NCBI RefSeq assembly: GCF_007858475.1
Contig: NZ_VIGX01000015.1
Coordinates: 1-64,000, forward strand
DNA: 64,000 nt
Reading direction: 5' to 3'
Source of the DNA: Tsukamurella conjunctivitidis
Lineage (GTDB): Bacteria; Actinomycetota; Actinomycetes; Mycobacteriales; Mycobacteriaceae
The translations under genes and the position numbers were made by a program. Each line of letters begins with the position of its first letter. The first letter of the stretch is position 1. The notes beneath the pieces are model-generated. The model did no database searches. It was not told the DNA's origin and was given only the letters and a program-made list of their open reading frames with translations. Below, one piece after another: positions 1 to 7,700 of this stretch.

Positions 1-120
1 TCGGAAACGATGTTCACGAGCAACCATCAGGTGGGGCCAGATCAAACCGTCGCAACACCACCGGCGAGTCGCAAACGGGGCCAGGTCTAGCCGTCGAGCC
101 GGGGCCTCTTCAAGCTGTCA
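1..120. mobile_element. end of an IS21-like insertion sequence (partial)
   Basis: Three related 20-bp units occur at 33-52, 77-96 and 101-120, each starting GGGGCC. The first two match at 17 of 20 positions. Read on the minus strand the outermost unit begins TGACAGCTTGAAGAGGCC, and the internal ones read GACGG(T/C)TTGATCTGGCCCC-like. IS21-family elements carry several such internal repeats inside TG...CA termini, which is why I assign it there; the istA/istB genes would lie left of the window. The terminus would be the A at about 120. No target duplication can be checked. Confidence 0.45.
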
Positions 121-186
121 TAGCCACGCGACATTGCGCGGGGTAGGTGGTAGCTGCGGCTGGGCATCCGCCTCACAACTGCCCAC

Positions 187-300
187 CTACTCCTCGTCAT
201 CGTCCCGCAAGGCACTGATGGCGCTATAGATCGCCCGCCACTTGTTGCGGGACCGCGCGCCGGGGTGACGAGGCAGCCACCCCACCCCGGCGCGCACCAC
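187..300 (-). CDS. possible short hypothetical protein (37 aa)
   Basis: This minus-strand frame is open from 381 to a TAG at 187-189. The most plausible starts are GTG codons at 300 or 297. The product would be small, basic in the middle (a KWRAIYSAI stretch) and would end in the acidic tail RDDDEE. An 8-bp inverted repeat (144-151 with 183-190) just past the stop could be its terminator. There is no convincing ribosome binding site and I recognise no family. It may instead be the surviving end of a gene damaged by the nearby insertion. Confidence 0.3.
   Translation of the reverse strand: MVRAGVGWLPRHPGARSRNKWRAIYSAISALRDDDEE
255..295. repeat. 13-bp perfect inverted repeat
   Basis: Positions 255-267 and 283-295 are perfect reverse complements (arm GCGCGCCGGGGTG) around a 15-nt spacer. 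It overlaps the possible minus-strand ORF at 187-300. It could be a terminator-like structure or a protein-binding site; no T-tract follows. Confidence 0.5.
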
Positions 301-595
301 CAAGACGCCGCCCGCACCACAGGCGGAAGACGCGCTCCCCAGGGTCCGCGCCGTTGACGACTCACGGGTATCCCACGCCGTTCAATGTGGGCGACACCAA
401 CACAGTGTCCGACTGAGTCCAGTCCCGAGAGGGATGCCGGTTCAACGCCAGTCCGGTCACGAAAACGGGTGCCCGCGCCGACCTGCCGACTCACCTCGGC
501 AGGTCGGCTGCACCAAAGCTTGGGGAACCGCCAGCGACACACCACCGGGAACAAGCGCTGAGAGCAACCCCACCCAACCCCAAAGGAGCACGCGG
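301..595. other. non-coding stretch upstream of the small early genes
   Basis: No ORF here has a ribosome binding site and plausible composition. It holds one strong hairpin at 478-507 (listed separately). The A-rich segment AAAGGAG at 582-588 serves the gene starting at 596. An in-frame ATG at 434 could extend that gene upstream, but it lacks a ribosome binding site and would read through the hairpin. Confidence 0.5.
478..507 (+). terminator. 12-bp hairpin before the small-gene operon
   Basis: Arms 478-489 and 496-507 pair perfectly (arm CCGACCTGCCGA) around a 6-nt loop. There is no T-run. Hairpins of this kind act as terminators in high-GC actinobacteria, and the position ahead of a new operon fits. 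A binding-site role is the alternative. Confidence 0.5.
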
Positions 596-691
596 ATGCA
601 CGACCTCATCAACACACTCCGCTACCTCCACGCCCTCGCCGTCGCAGCACTCGACGACCTCGCAACCCACATCAACCGCGAGCGACGATGA
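596..691 (+). CDS. small phage protein (31 aa)
   Basis: The ATG at 596 follows AAAGGAG with 7-nt spacing, a good start. The peptide begins MHDLINTLRYLHALAVAAL, an amphipathic to hydrophobic helix, and ends in a basic RERR. Its stop overlaps the next start as ATGA (688-691), so the two are translationally coupled. Function is unknown. It is the first of three overlapping small genes directly left of the packaging module, where many actinophages keep their last early genes. Confidence 0.55.
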   Translation: MHDLINTLRYLHALAVAALDDLATHINRERR

Positions 692-876
692 CCCTCGACC
701 TACCCGCCCCAGCCGACCGCATACGCAACCGAGCACACGGCGAAATCAAACGCAGCCGAGCCATCCAACGCGACGCCATCCGACACGGCAACAACGAACG
801 CGCCGAAGTAGCAGCACGCCACATCGACCGCATGCTCGACGACCTACTCAGCCTGCGGAAGGCCGAACGAACGTGA
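688..876 (+). CDS. hypothetical phage protein (62 aa), basic helical
   Basis: Starts in an ATGA overlap with the preceding gene and ends in a GTGA overlap with the next, so it sits in a tight operon. The product is rich in Arg, Ala and Glu, predicted helical (ARHIDRMLDDLLSLRKAER near the C-terminus), with no recognised motif. Codons strongly favour C or A in third position, unlike the late genes to the right, which favour G and T. Function unknown; the coding call rests on the overlaps and composition. Confidence 0.65.
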   Translation: MTLDLPAPADRIRNRAHGEIKRSRAIQRDAIRHGNNERAEVAARHIDRMLDDLLSLRKAERT

Positions 877-1157
877 CCGAAGACGGATACGCCGCAGCCG
901 CACGCATCCTCGATCAAGCCGTGCGAGACGCCAACAACGCGTTCAACCAAGCATCCGGCACACAAGCCGACATGGTCACAGGATGGGTCACAGCGATCGG
1001 ATGCACCGACGGCACCGAACACGCCTTGCTCATCCTCCATCCCGGCCTCGACAACTCGCCGATGCAAGCACCATGGATCACCACCGGACTGCTCCGCGAG
1101 ACCCTAGGCGTCGTCGAAGGCAACGGCACCACCTGCACCTGCGACGACGAGCAGTGA
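873..1157 (+). CDS. hypothetical phage protein (94 aa)
   Basis: GTG start at 873 inside the GTGA overlap with the previous stop. The middle (TGWVTAIGCTDGTEHALLI) reads like a small alpha/beta domain, and the C-terminus carries a CTC pair before a DDEQ tail. No family recognised. It closes the three-gene early-type operon; the next 89 bp hold no gene and precede the HNH gene. Confidence 0.7.
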   Translation: MTEDGYAAAARILDQAVRDANNAFNQASGTQADMVTGWVTAIGCTDGTEHALLILHPGLDNSPMQAPWITTGLLRETLGVVEGNGTTCTCDDEQ

Positions 1158-1246
1158 ACCCCAGGGGGAGGTGCCCCCAGGCCGGCCCCAGGACGCTCCT
1201 CGGGGCATACGCCGATGTGTGTGTCACCCGGGGGTAGGGGGTAGTC
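1158..1246. other. candidate cos (packaging end) region
   Basis: This short gap lies between the early-type genes and the HNH/terminase module, where cos is usually found in actinobacterial siphoviruses. It contains G and C runs able to pair (GGGGG, AGGTG loop, CCCCC around 1165-1180) and a CCCGGGGGTAGGGGG block near 1229-1243. Placement is by context only; no cohesive-end sequence can be proven from the prophage. Confidence 0.25.
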
Positions 1247-1579
1247 GTGCCGTTCGCGTCGACCACGATCCGCACTCGGCGTCGCGCTGAGGTGCGGCGT
1301 CGTGATGGTGACGCGCCGTGTGCGCTGCAGATCACCGCCGACTGCTTAGCTCTCGGCGGGCAGATCGACTACGACGCCCGCTCCCCTGACCCGCGATCGT
1401 TCGAGGTCGACCATGTTGTCAGCTCGGATGAGGCCACGCGCATGGGATGGTCGCCCGTCGAGGCGGACGCGCTGGACAACTGCCAGGGCGTCTGCCGCCA
1501 GTGCAACCGTGAGAAGTCGTCCGGTGATCGCGAGGTTGCACCGGTTCGGCCGACGTACGTGAACCCGAGATTCGCCTGA
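1247..1579 (+). CDS. HNH endonuclease (packaging-associated)
   Basis: The 110-residue protein has an HNH/beta-beta-alpha-metal layout: an early CAL.I...C pair, the core FEVDHVV (His-Asp-His type, about residues 54-60), DNCQGVCRQCN with a CxxC zinc pair, and a final basic EKSS. HNH proteins next to terminases assist terminase cutting in HK97-like phages such as HK97 gp74, a plausible role here. GTG start at 1247. The following gene encodes the putative small terminase subunit. Confidence 0.88.
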   Translation: MPFASTTIRTRRRAEVRRRDGDAPCALQITADCLALGGQIDYDARSPDPRSFEVDHVVSSDEATRMGWSPVEADALDNCQGVCRQCNREKSSGDREVAPVRPTYVNPRFA

Positions 1580-1583
1580 TCTT

Positions 1584-1640
1584 GCGCCGACCTTGGCGCG
1601 CTACGCCCACGCCGGGCGGTCAACCGGCGGTTCAGGAAGG
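1584..1640 (+). promoter_or_regulatory. structured RNA leader, copy 1
   Basis: An upstream hairpin (1584-1588 with 1595-1599) is followed by TACGCCCAC and a second hairpin: arms 1610-1615 and 1624-1629 (CGCCGG/CCGGCG) around the loop GCGGTCAA, then GGTTCAGGAAGG as Shine-Dalgarno for the ATG at 1648. Copy 2 before the scaffold gene keeps the loop and flanks while two stem pairs change with compensation (C-G to T-A, G-C to C-G). This suggests selection for RNA structure. Function unknown: translational control or an RNA-binding protein site are possibilities. Confidence 0.65.
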
Positions 1641-1647
1641 TAGTCCC

Positions 1648-1902
1648 ATGGCTAAGTACGCCACTCTCAACGACGCGATGGAAGCGAACGACGAACTGGC
1701 CGAGGCTGAGATCCGGTACCGGATGCTCGCTGAGGCGTTCGCGGAGCTGCCTCAGCTGCGGTCGCAGTTGAATGCCCAGATCGAGCGCGCCAAGGCTGAG
1801 ATCGTTCGCCTGCGTGCCCTCGCGAAGCCGAGTGACACCCCGAAGACCGATCCGGGCAACGTGGTCCCGTTCGATGCCGGCCGGTTCCGCAAGTCGAGCT
1901 AA
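1648..1902 (+). CDS. putative terminase small subunit
   Basis: An 84-residue protein directly before the large terminase. The start is the ATG at 1648, served by AGGAAGG, not the upstream in-frame ATG at 1582. The sequence is a long charged helix (residues 5-60, rich in Glu, Ala, Arg, Leu; RSQLNAQIERAKAEIVRLRAL) followed by a short tail. It is shorter than most small terminases and lacks an obvious helix-turn-helix, so assignment rests on position. It overlaps the large subunit start by 29 bp. Confidence 0.55.
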   Translation: MAKYATLNDAMEANDELAEAEIRYRMLAEAFAELPQLRSQLNAQIERAKAEIVRLRALAKPSDTPKTDPGNVVPFDAGRFRKSS

Positions 1903-3400
1903 CCCGGCACCGCTCGTTGATCTAGCTCGTCACTGTGTCATCCCCGACGACATCGCTTTCACCCGCTATGACGAACTGATCGCGCCTGAGCTGGCAGGCA
2001 TGGGCGTCACGCTGGATCGTTGGCAGGAAGACATTTGGTACGCGGCGCTCGGTGTCCGTGAGGACGGGACGCTGGCGTGCGACGTTATGGGTGTCACGTT
2101 GAGCATCAGCCGGCAGTGCGGCAAGACGTGGGGCATCATGGCCGGCCTGATCGCGATCTGCTTGTCGCGTCCGGGAACGTTGGTTATCTGGTCGTCGCAT
2201 CATGATCGGACGTCGTCGGAGACGCTGACGAAGATCGCGGGCATCGTCGAGAAGCCGGCGATCCGCCCGAAGATGCGCGCCCAGCATCCGGTTGTGATGA
2301 CGGATGACTCTCGAGGTGTGCACTTCGAGAACGGGTCGCGGATCTTGTTCGGCGCTCGAGCGTCGGGGTTCGGCCGCGGCTTCTCCGAGGTCGACGTGCA
2401 GGTGTACGACGAGTGCCAGAATCTGGTTGAGTCAGCCCTGACGGACATGCTGGCCGCGATGAACGTGTCCGACCTCGGGTTGGCGTTCTTCATGGGTACG
2501 CCGCCGCGGCCGAAGGACGTCGCGCTCGGCGTGCATGAGGCGTTCAAGCGTCGCCGGGACCGTGCGCTCGAGGAGAAGAAGCGCCGGCCGTTCAAAGGCG
2601 TGTATGCGGAGATGTCGCCCCGCGCCCCGGATGCGGTGTCCACAGACATCGACGCGCCGGGGTTCTGGGGCAACCTGTCGGACGTCAATCCGGCGTACGG
2701 GTTCCGGGTGGGCAAGTCCGCGATCGAGCGTCTGGTCGAGAACATGTCGCCCGATGACGTACGCCGCGAGGTGTTCGGCATCTGGGACAAGACGAACGAG
2801 TCGTCCGCGGTCATGCAGCGTGACGCTTGGAACGCGCTGGCGGCGGATCCTGCCGAGTTGGGCGCACCAGCGTCGTTCGGCGTGAACGCGACCCGATCGG
2901 GTTGGATCTGGATCGTCGCTTGCTGGCGTGGAGACGACGCCGCGCACGTCGAGATCGCGCTTGGAACGCAGTCGGAGTCCGAGGCGACGAGCTTCCTCAC
3001 CCGACACGCGACTCGTCGCGTTCTGGTCAAACACGATTCGACCGGTGCTGCGAAGACCGTCGGCGAGAAGCTCAAGCAGCTCGGCTACGGCGCATCCGCG
3101 TACACACAGAACGAAGTTGGAGCCGGCAATGCGCTGTGGCTCGGGATGGCAGAAGGGGGGCGACTGTCACATGGTGGACAACAGGAACTCTCCGATGCAA
3201 TTCGAGGATCACGGCGGCAGGACCGTAAATCGGGAGGGTGGACTCTGATGCCTCGTTCCGATTCGTTCGACATTGGCCCCGCGATTGCGATGTCCGCGGC
3301 CGTGTATGCGGCGATGACTTCGCGGGCTCCGACGGGTACGGGTCGTTCCGCAAGTACTGGCCGGGTCGCTTCGACCGGCCGGCGGGCTGGGGTGACGTAG
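1874..3400 (+). CDS. terminase large subunit
   Basis: A 508-residue packaging ATPase-nuclease. The Walker A-like segment is SRQCGKTWG and the Walker B-like segment VDVQVYDECQN carries the catalytic Asp-Glu. A coupling-motif-like MGTPPRP follows, and the C-terminal half should hold the RNase H-like nuclease. The frame is open further upstream to 1772, but that part only shadows the small-subunit gene; the ATG at 1874 gives a sensible N-terminus before DDIAFTRYDEL. It moves DNA into the prohead through the portal encoded immediately downstream (stop and ATG adjacent). Confidence 0.93.
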   Translation: MPAGSASRANPAPLVDLARHCVIPDDIAFTRYDELIAPELAGMGVTLDRWQEDIWYAALGVREDGTLACDVMGVTLSISRQCGKTWGIMAGLIAICLSRPGTLVIWSSHHDRTSSETLTKIAGIVEKPAIRPKMRAQHPVVMTDDSRGVHFENGSRILFGARASGFGRGFSEVDVQVYDECQNLVESALTDMLAAMNVSDLGLAFFMGTPPRPKDVALGVHEAFKRRRDRALEEKKRRPFKGVYAEMSPRAPDAVSTDIDAPGFWGNLSDVNPAYGFRVGKSAIERLVENMSPDDVRREVFGIWDKTNESSAVMQRDAWNALAADPAELGAPASFGVNATRSGWIWIVACWRGDDAAHVEIALGTQSESEATSFLTRHATRRVLVKHDSTGAAKTVGEKLKQLGYGASAYTQNEVGAGNALWLGMAEGGRLSHGGQQELSDAIRGSRRQDRKSGGWTLMPRSDSFDIGPAIAMSAAVYAAMTSRAPTGTGRSASTGRVASTGRRAGVT

Positions 3401-4834
3401 ATGGGCCAGACGAACGTGCGGATCCCTGGGCTCACTGTCGACGAAAACAGTCTCGTCAACGGCCTTTTAAAGCAGATCGACGACCTGCGTATAAGTAACA
3501 TGCTGAGGACGTCGTACTACGAGAACAAGCGGTCCATCCGGCAAGTCGGCACCCTGATCCCGCCGCAGTACTACAACCTGGGCCTGGTCCTCGGTTGGAC
3601 CGGCAAGGCGGTCGACGCGCTCTCGCGCCGATGCAACCTCGAGGGGTTTGTGTGGCCTGACGGCGACCTGGCGAGCATCGGCGGCGACGATGTGTGGGAC
3701 GACAATCACCTGTCATCCGAAACCGACAGTGCGATCGTGTCTGCTCTCCAGCACGGGCCGGCGTTCCTCATCAACACAGTCGGCGATGACGATGAGCCTG
3801 ACGCGCTGATCCACATTAAGGACGCCACGGAGGCCACCGGTGAATGGAACCGTCGTCGCCGGCACCTCGACAACCTGCTGTCGGTGATCGACAAGGACAA
3901 GGAAGACAACATCCTTGCTCTGGCGTTGTATCTCGACGGACAGACTATTACGGCGCAGCGAGACAAGGCATCGCACAAGTGGCAGGTCGACCGGACGGAC
4001 CACGTCTACGGCGTCCCCGCTGAGGTGCTGCCGTACAAGCCTGCACCGAAGCGGCCGTTCGGGCAGTCTCGGATCACGCGGCCCATGATGGGCCTGCAGG
4101 ACGCCGGCGTTCGTGCGTTGCAGCGTCGTGAGGGGCACATGGATGTGTACTCCTACCCTGAGGCGTGGCTTCTCGGTGCCGACGAGTCGGTGTTCAAGAA
4201 CGCAGACGGCACGCAGCGCGACATGTGGAACATCCGCCTTGGTCGCATCAAGGGCATCAACGACGACAAGGACGAGGCGAACCCTCAGCTGGCGCGCGCC
4301 GATGTCAAGCAGTTCCCGGCGTCGAGCCCGGAGCCGCATTGGGCGGACATCAACGGCCTGTCGAAGCTGTTCGCTCGAGAGTCGGGGTTGCCTGACAGTG
4401 CGTTGGCGATCAGCGACATGGTCAACCCGACCTCAGCTGAGTCGTACGACTCGTCGCAGTACGAGTTGATCGCGGAGGCTGAGGGCGCTGTCGATAACTT
4501 CACGCCGGCCCTGCGGAGCTCGTTCGTGCGCGCGCTGGCGATGCGGAACGGCATCGCCCTCAAGGACATCCCGAACGCGTGGAAGTCGATCGACGCTCAG
4601 TGGCGGAACCCGCGGTATCTGGCTCGCTCGGCGGTCGCGGATGCTGGCATGAAGCAGCTGTCCATCGCGCCTGAGCTTGCTGGCACTGAGGTGGGGTACG
4701 AACTGCTCGGCCTGACGCCGCAGCAGATCAAGCGGGCGATGGCGGATCGTCGACGCTCGACTGGACGTGCCGTGCTCGAGGCCCTTCGTCAGCCCGCGGT
4801 GACCGCAGATGACAACGCCGACCGAGCTTCGTAG
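3401..4834 (+). CDS. phage portal protein
   Basis: A 477-residue protein of the SPP1 gp6-like portal family, expected to form the dodecameric ring at the head vertex through which DNA enters and to which the connectors bind. Its position between large terminase and a MuF-type protein, the length, and features such as the N-terminal YYNLGLVLGWTGKAVDALS and the central helix with SAESYDSSQYELIAEAE support this. ATG follows the terminase stop with no gap; its 3' end overlaps the next gene by 26 bp. Confidence 0.92.
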   Translation: MGQTNVRIPGLTVDENSLVNGLLKQIDDLRISNMLRTSYYENKRSIRQVGTLIPPQYYNLGLVLGWTGKAVDALSRRCNLEGFVWPDGDLASIGGDDVWDDNHLSSETDSAIVSALQHGPAFLINTVGDDDEPDALIHIKDATEATGEWNRRRRHLDNLLSVIDKDKEDNILALALYLDGQTITAQRDKASHKWQVDRTDHVYGVPAEVLPYKPAPKRPFGQSRITRPMMGLQDAGVRALQRREGHMDVYSYPEAWLLGADESVFKNADGTQRDMWNIRLGRIKGINDDKDEANPQLARADVKQFPASSPEPHWADINGLSKLFARESGLPDSALAISDMVNPTSAESYDSSQYELIAEAEGAVDNFTPALRSSFVRALAMRNGIALKDIPNAWKSIDAQWRNPRYLARSAVADAGMKQLSIAPELAGTEVGYELLGLTPQQIKRAMADRRRSTGRAVLEALRQPAVTADDNADRAS

Positions 4835-5477
4835 TTCGCTGATCCGTCTGAGCGACAACGCTGAGGCAGATCTCGCGGCACTGTGGGCGAAGCTCGACGC
4901 AGCCACGGTCAGTGACGCGATGTTCGAGGTGATGCCTGCTCTGGTCGCCGACTACGGCGACGCGGCGGCCACCCTGACCGCCGAGTGGTATGAGGCGTAT
5001 CGCGCCGCGATCAACGTTGCTGGCGCGTACTCAGCCTCGCTGACCACCATCGACCTGGGGGCGAACGCACTCGCCGGTTGGGCCGTCGATCTGGCTCGCA
5101 TCAACTGGGATACCGCGCTCGCTCAGATTTCGGGCGGCTTGGTGAAGCGGGTGATGACCGCGAGCCGGCAGACCATCGTGGACAACACCGATCAGGATCC
5201 GCGGACGGCCGGGTGGATGCGAGTTGGCCGGCCGCAATGCGGCTGGTGCGCGATGCTGATTTCCCGCGGCGACGTGTACCGGAGTCGGGAGACTGCTGAC
5301 TTCGCGGCGCATGACAACTGCAAGTGCGCTTGCAGCCCCGCGTGGGATCAGTCGCAGATCACCTCGGTGCGTAGGGAGTTCGTGCCTACCGCCCGCCGCC
5401 GGTCCGAGAAGGCGACCGAGGCTGACCGCGCTCGAGCTAAGGCTTGGATCGCAAAGAATCTTCCCGTCACGTCGTGA
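4809..5477 (+). CDS. MuF-like minor head protein
   Basis: 222 residues. The C-terminal third carries the signature of the actinophage MuF/VG15-type capsid protein: CGWCAMLISRGDVYRS then HDNCKC, giving a Cys/His cluster. The N-terminal part is helical. These proteins sit inside the head near the portal and take part in head morphogenesis, sometimes fused to proteases or toxins; none is fused here. Start ATG lies inside the portal gene. An 8-bp hairpin (5463-5470 with 5474-5481) spans its stop codon and begins the next leader. Confidence 0.88.
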   Translation: MTTPTELRSSLIRLSDNAEADLAALWAKLDAATVSDAMFEVMPALVADYGDAAATLTAEWYEAYRAAINVAGAYSASLTTIDLGANALAGWAVDLARINWDTALAQISGGLVKRVMTASRQTIVDNTDQDPRTAGWMRVGRPQCGWCAMLISRGDVYRSRETADFAAHDNCKCACSPAWDQSQITSVRREFVPTARRRSEKATEADRARAKAWIAKNLPVTS

Positions 5478-5522
5478 CGGGGTTACGCCCACGTCCGGCG
5501 GTCAACGGACGGATCAGGAGAT
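5463..5522 (+). promoter_or_regulatory. structured RNA leader, copy 2
   Basis: First hairpin CCCGTCAC-GTC-GTGACGGG (5463-5481), then TTACGCCCAC and a second hairpin with arms 5492-5497 and 5506-5511 (CGTCCG/CGGACG) around GCGGTCAA, then GGATCAGGAG before the scaffold ATG at 5528. It matches copy 1 over about 31 of 36 positions, with loop and flanks fixed and two stem pairs changed compensatorily. Confidence 0.65.
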
Positions 5523-5527
5523 AACAC

Positions 5528-6076
5528 ATGTCTGACGCAGTTGAAGGAACCGTTGAGGACCAGGGCGCCGAGGCGCCGGTTCAGGAGTCCGCCAAGGACG
5601 AGAGTGCCGGCAAGACGTTCACCCAGGACGAGGTCAACAAGCTGATCGGCGCGACGCGGACCGAGGAGCGAAACAAGGCCGCGACCAAGTACGCCGACTA
5701 CAACGACCTCAAGCAGGCAGCGGAGGGCAAGAAGTCCGCCGACGACCGCATCGCCGAGCTGGAGAGCAAGTACGCGAAGTCCGAAGCAAACGCGCTTCGT
5801 CTCCGCGTCGCTGGCGACTTCGGCATCAGCACCAAACGCGGCGCCGACGGCGAACCGTCCGACGCCGAGCTGTTCCTCACCGGAACCGACGAGGAAACCC
5901 TCACAGCTCAGGCAGCACGGCTCGCTGCACGGAATGCCGAGCAGGCGAAGGCCGAAGCCGAGCGGAAGAAGAAAAGCCCGATCGTGTCCAAGGAGGGCAC
6001 GTCAACACAGGGAACGACCACCGAAGAGGACGACCGCGAGTTCGCGCGGGCGTTCTTCCACGGGGGAAGTTCCTAA
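5528..6076 (+). CDS. capsid scaffolding protein
   Basis: A 182-residue, highly charged, helical protein typical of phage scaffolds. It has an acidic disordered N-terminus, a DEVNKLIGATRTEER core often seen in actinophage scaffolds, a coiled-coil stretch (KKSADDRIAELESKYAK) and a C-terminal helix likely to contact the capsid protein. It should fill the prohead and leave or be degraded before packaging; no separate protease gene is seen. It lies 18 bp before the major capsid gene and is preceded by the structured leader. Confidence 0.9.
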   Translation: MSDAVEGTVEDQGAEAPVQESAKDESAGKTFTQDEVNKLIGATRTEERNKAATKYADYNDLKQAAEGKKSADDRIAELESKYAKSEANALRLRVAGDFGISTKRGADGEPSDAELFLTGTDEETLTAQAARLAARNAEQAKAEAERKKKSPIVSKEGTSTQGTTTEEDDREFARAFFHGGSS

Positions 6077-6094
6077 CCCGAAAGGAACAATCCC

Positions 6095-7036
6095 ATGGCC
6101 GTCCTCAATACCGGTAGCTTCCAGCTCCCCCGCCACTTGGTGTCGGGCGTCTGGCAGAAGGCGCAGGGCCAGTCGGTCCTGGCGCGTCTGTCCGCCGCCG
6201 AGCCCCAGGAGTTCGGTGAGCAGCAGTACATGACACTGACCGCCCCGCCTCGTGGTGAGGTCGTCGGTGAGAGCCAGGAGAAGAGCGAGTCGACTGCGCA
6301 GTTCGCGCCTGTCACGTCGCTGGTCCGCAAGGTGCAGGTCACCCAGCGGTTCAGCCAGGAGGTCAAGTGGGCCGACGAGTCCCGTCAGCTCGGCGTCCTG
6401 CAGACGATGGCGGACCTGTCCGGTGTCGCCCTCGGTCGTGCCCTCGACCTGATCGGCATCCACGGCATCAACCCCCTCACCGGCGCCGCGCTGGCCGGCA
6501 CTCCGCCGAAGATCCTCGACTCCACCAACGTTGTGGAGCTGACCACGGCGACCCTGGCGCTTCCCGATCAGGCGATCGAGGCGGCCGTCGGCCTGGTGCT
6601 GGACGACAGCATCGCCCCGAATGGTCTGGCGCTCGACAACAGCTACGCGTTCAAGCTGGCGACCCAGCGCCACCCGCAGAGCGGCCAGCGGCTGTACCCG
6701 GAACTCGGGTTCGGTTCGAACTTCGACGCCTTCATGGGCCTCGGTGCTGCGGTGTCCGACACCGTCCGTGGCGGCCCTGAGGCTGTGACCGCGTCGACCG
6801 GCGCGTACCGCACGACCAACCCCAACATCAAGGCGATCGCGGGCGACTTCACCGCGTTCCGCTGGGGTGTGCAGGCCAGCATCCCGCTGACGCTGATCGA
6901 GTACGGCGACCCGGACGGGAGTGGCGATCTGCAGCGCAAGAACGAGATCGCGATCCGCTCTGAGGTCGTGTACGGCGTCGGCATCCTGTCCACGGACGCA
7001 TTCGCCGTGGTCAAGGACGCGGTCGCCAACACCTAA
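6095..7036 (+). CDS. major capsid protein
   Basis: 313 residues, HK97-fold size, directly after the scaffold and preceded by AAAGGAAC. The sequence has an N-arm ending near PRHLVSGVWQKAQGQS, an E-loop-like region with EFGEQQYMTLTAPPRGEVVGE, and a C-terminal P-domain/A-domain rich in beta strands (TAFRWGVQASIPLTLIEYGDP). It forms the icosahedral shell. Strong third-position G/C codon bias fits high expression. No signal of a fused decoration domain. Confidence 0.93.
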   Translation: MAVLNTGSFQLPRHLVSGVWQKAQGQSVLARLSAAEPQEFGEQQYMTLTAPPRGEVVGESQEKSESTAQFAPVTSLVRKVQVTQRFSQEVKWADESRQLGVLQTMADLSGVALGRALDLIGIHGINPLTGAALAGTPPKILDSTNVVELTTATLALPDQAIEAAVGLVLDDSIAPNGLALDNSYAFKLATQRHPQSGQRLYPELGFGSNFDAFMGLGAAVSDTVRGGPEAVTASTGAYRTTNPNIKAIAGDFTAFRWGVQASIPLTLIEYGDPDGSGDLQRKNEIAIRSEVVYGVGILSTDAFAVVKDAVANT

Positions 7037-7056
7037 GCCAAGAAGGAGAACACCCA

Positions 7057-7215
7057 ATGGCTGACGAAATCGAGACGGTCACCCTTGTCGCTCCGAATGG
7101 GGTGACGGTGTCCGTCGCGGCGTCGAAGAAGGACGAGCGGATCGCTGCCGGCTACCGCATTCCGGGACCGGAGAAGCGTCCGCCTGGTCGTCCGCCCAAG
7201 TCGGCGAGCAACTGA
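7057..7215 (+). CDS. small head-region protein (52 aa)
   Basis: The ATG at 7057 follows GAAGGAGAA with normal spacing. The 52-residue product begins MADEIETVTLVAPNGVTVSV and ends in a Pro/Lys-rich tail (PEKRPPGRPPKSASN). Short proteins of this type lie between capsid and connector genes in many actinophages. The VTLVAPNGVTVSVA strand pattern could be a small beta protein or a head-tail joining peptide. Function not established. Confidence 0.75.
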   Translation: MADEIETVTLVAPNGVTVSVAASKKDERIAAGYRIPGPEKRPPGRPPKSASN

Positions 7216-7232
7216 GGGATGGGGCGTGACTC

Positions 7233-7700
7233 GTGACCGACATCATCGAATCCAGTGATCTGCCTGACGACGTCGCATCGAACGCGATGGTCGACATGTG
7301 GGTCGCTGGGGCGAATGCAAAGGCGGTTCGAGTCGCGCCCTGCCTGGGATCGACGACACCGGGCCCCACCGAGGATCAGCTCGCTGAGGCGAAGCTCATC
7401 CTCGCGGGTGCGGTAATCCGCTGGTCCCAGGCGGGCGCTGGCGCGGTACAGCAGCAAGTTGCCGGGCCGTTCAGCCAAACCCTGGACACGCGACAGCGCG
7501 GTGGATACAACCTGTGGCCCAGCGAAATCTCTCAGTTGCAGGACATCTGCAAGACCAGCGGGCAGCAGGCGTACGGCATCGACACTGTCCAGGTGATCGG
7601 CGGACACTCCCCGATCTGCTCGATCTACTTCGGTGGCGGGGCGTGTTCGTGTGGCGCGTCGATTGCTGGGCAGCCGATCTATGAAACCGACGTCTCGTGA
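7233..7700 (+). CDS. head-tail connector (adaptor-like)
   Basis: 155 residues, GTG start at 7233, first of four overlapping genes between capsid and major tail protein. The N-terminal half is helical (EDQLAEAKLILAGAVIRWSQ) as in adaptors that bind the portal. The second half is Gly/Cys-rich (YFGGGACSCGASIAG). Assigned by position and architecture; I cannot name the family. Confidence 0.7.
   Translation: MTDIIESSDLPDDVASNAMVDMWVAGANAKAVRVAPCLGSTTPGPTEDQLAEAKLILAGAVIRWSQAGAGAVQQQVAGPFSQTLDTRQRGGYNLWPSEISQLQDICKTSGQQAYGIDTVQVIGGHSPICSIYFGGGACSCGASIAGQPIYETDVS

Noticed and set aside
434-595. Upstream extension of the first small gene to the ATG at 434
   Set aside because: No Shine-Dalgarno at 434, and the extension would translate through a 12-bp hairpin. 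The ATG at 596 has a good site.
1772-1873. N-terminal extension of the large terminase to 1772
   Set aside because: The extra 34 residues are an Arg/Ser-rich shadow of the overlapping small-subunit gene; the ATG at 1874 fits better.
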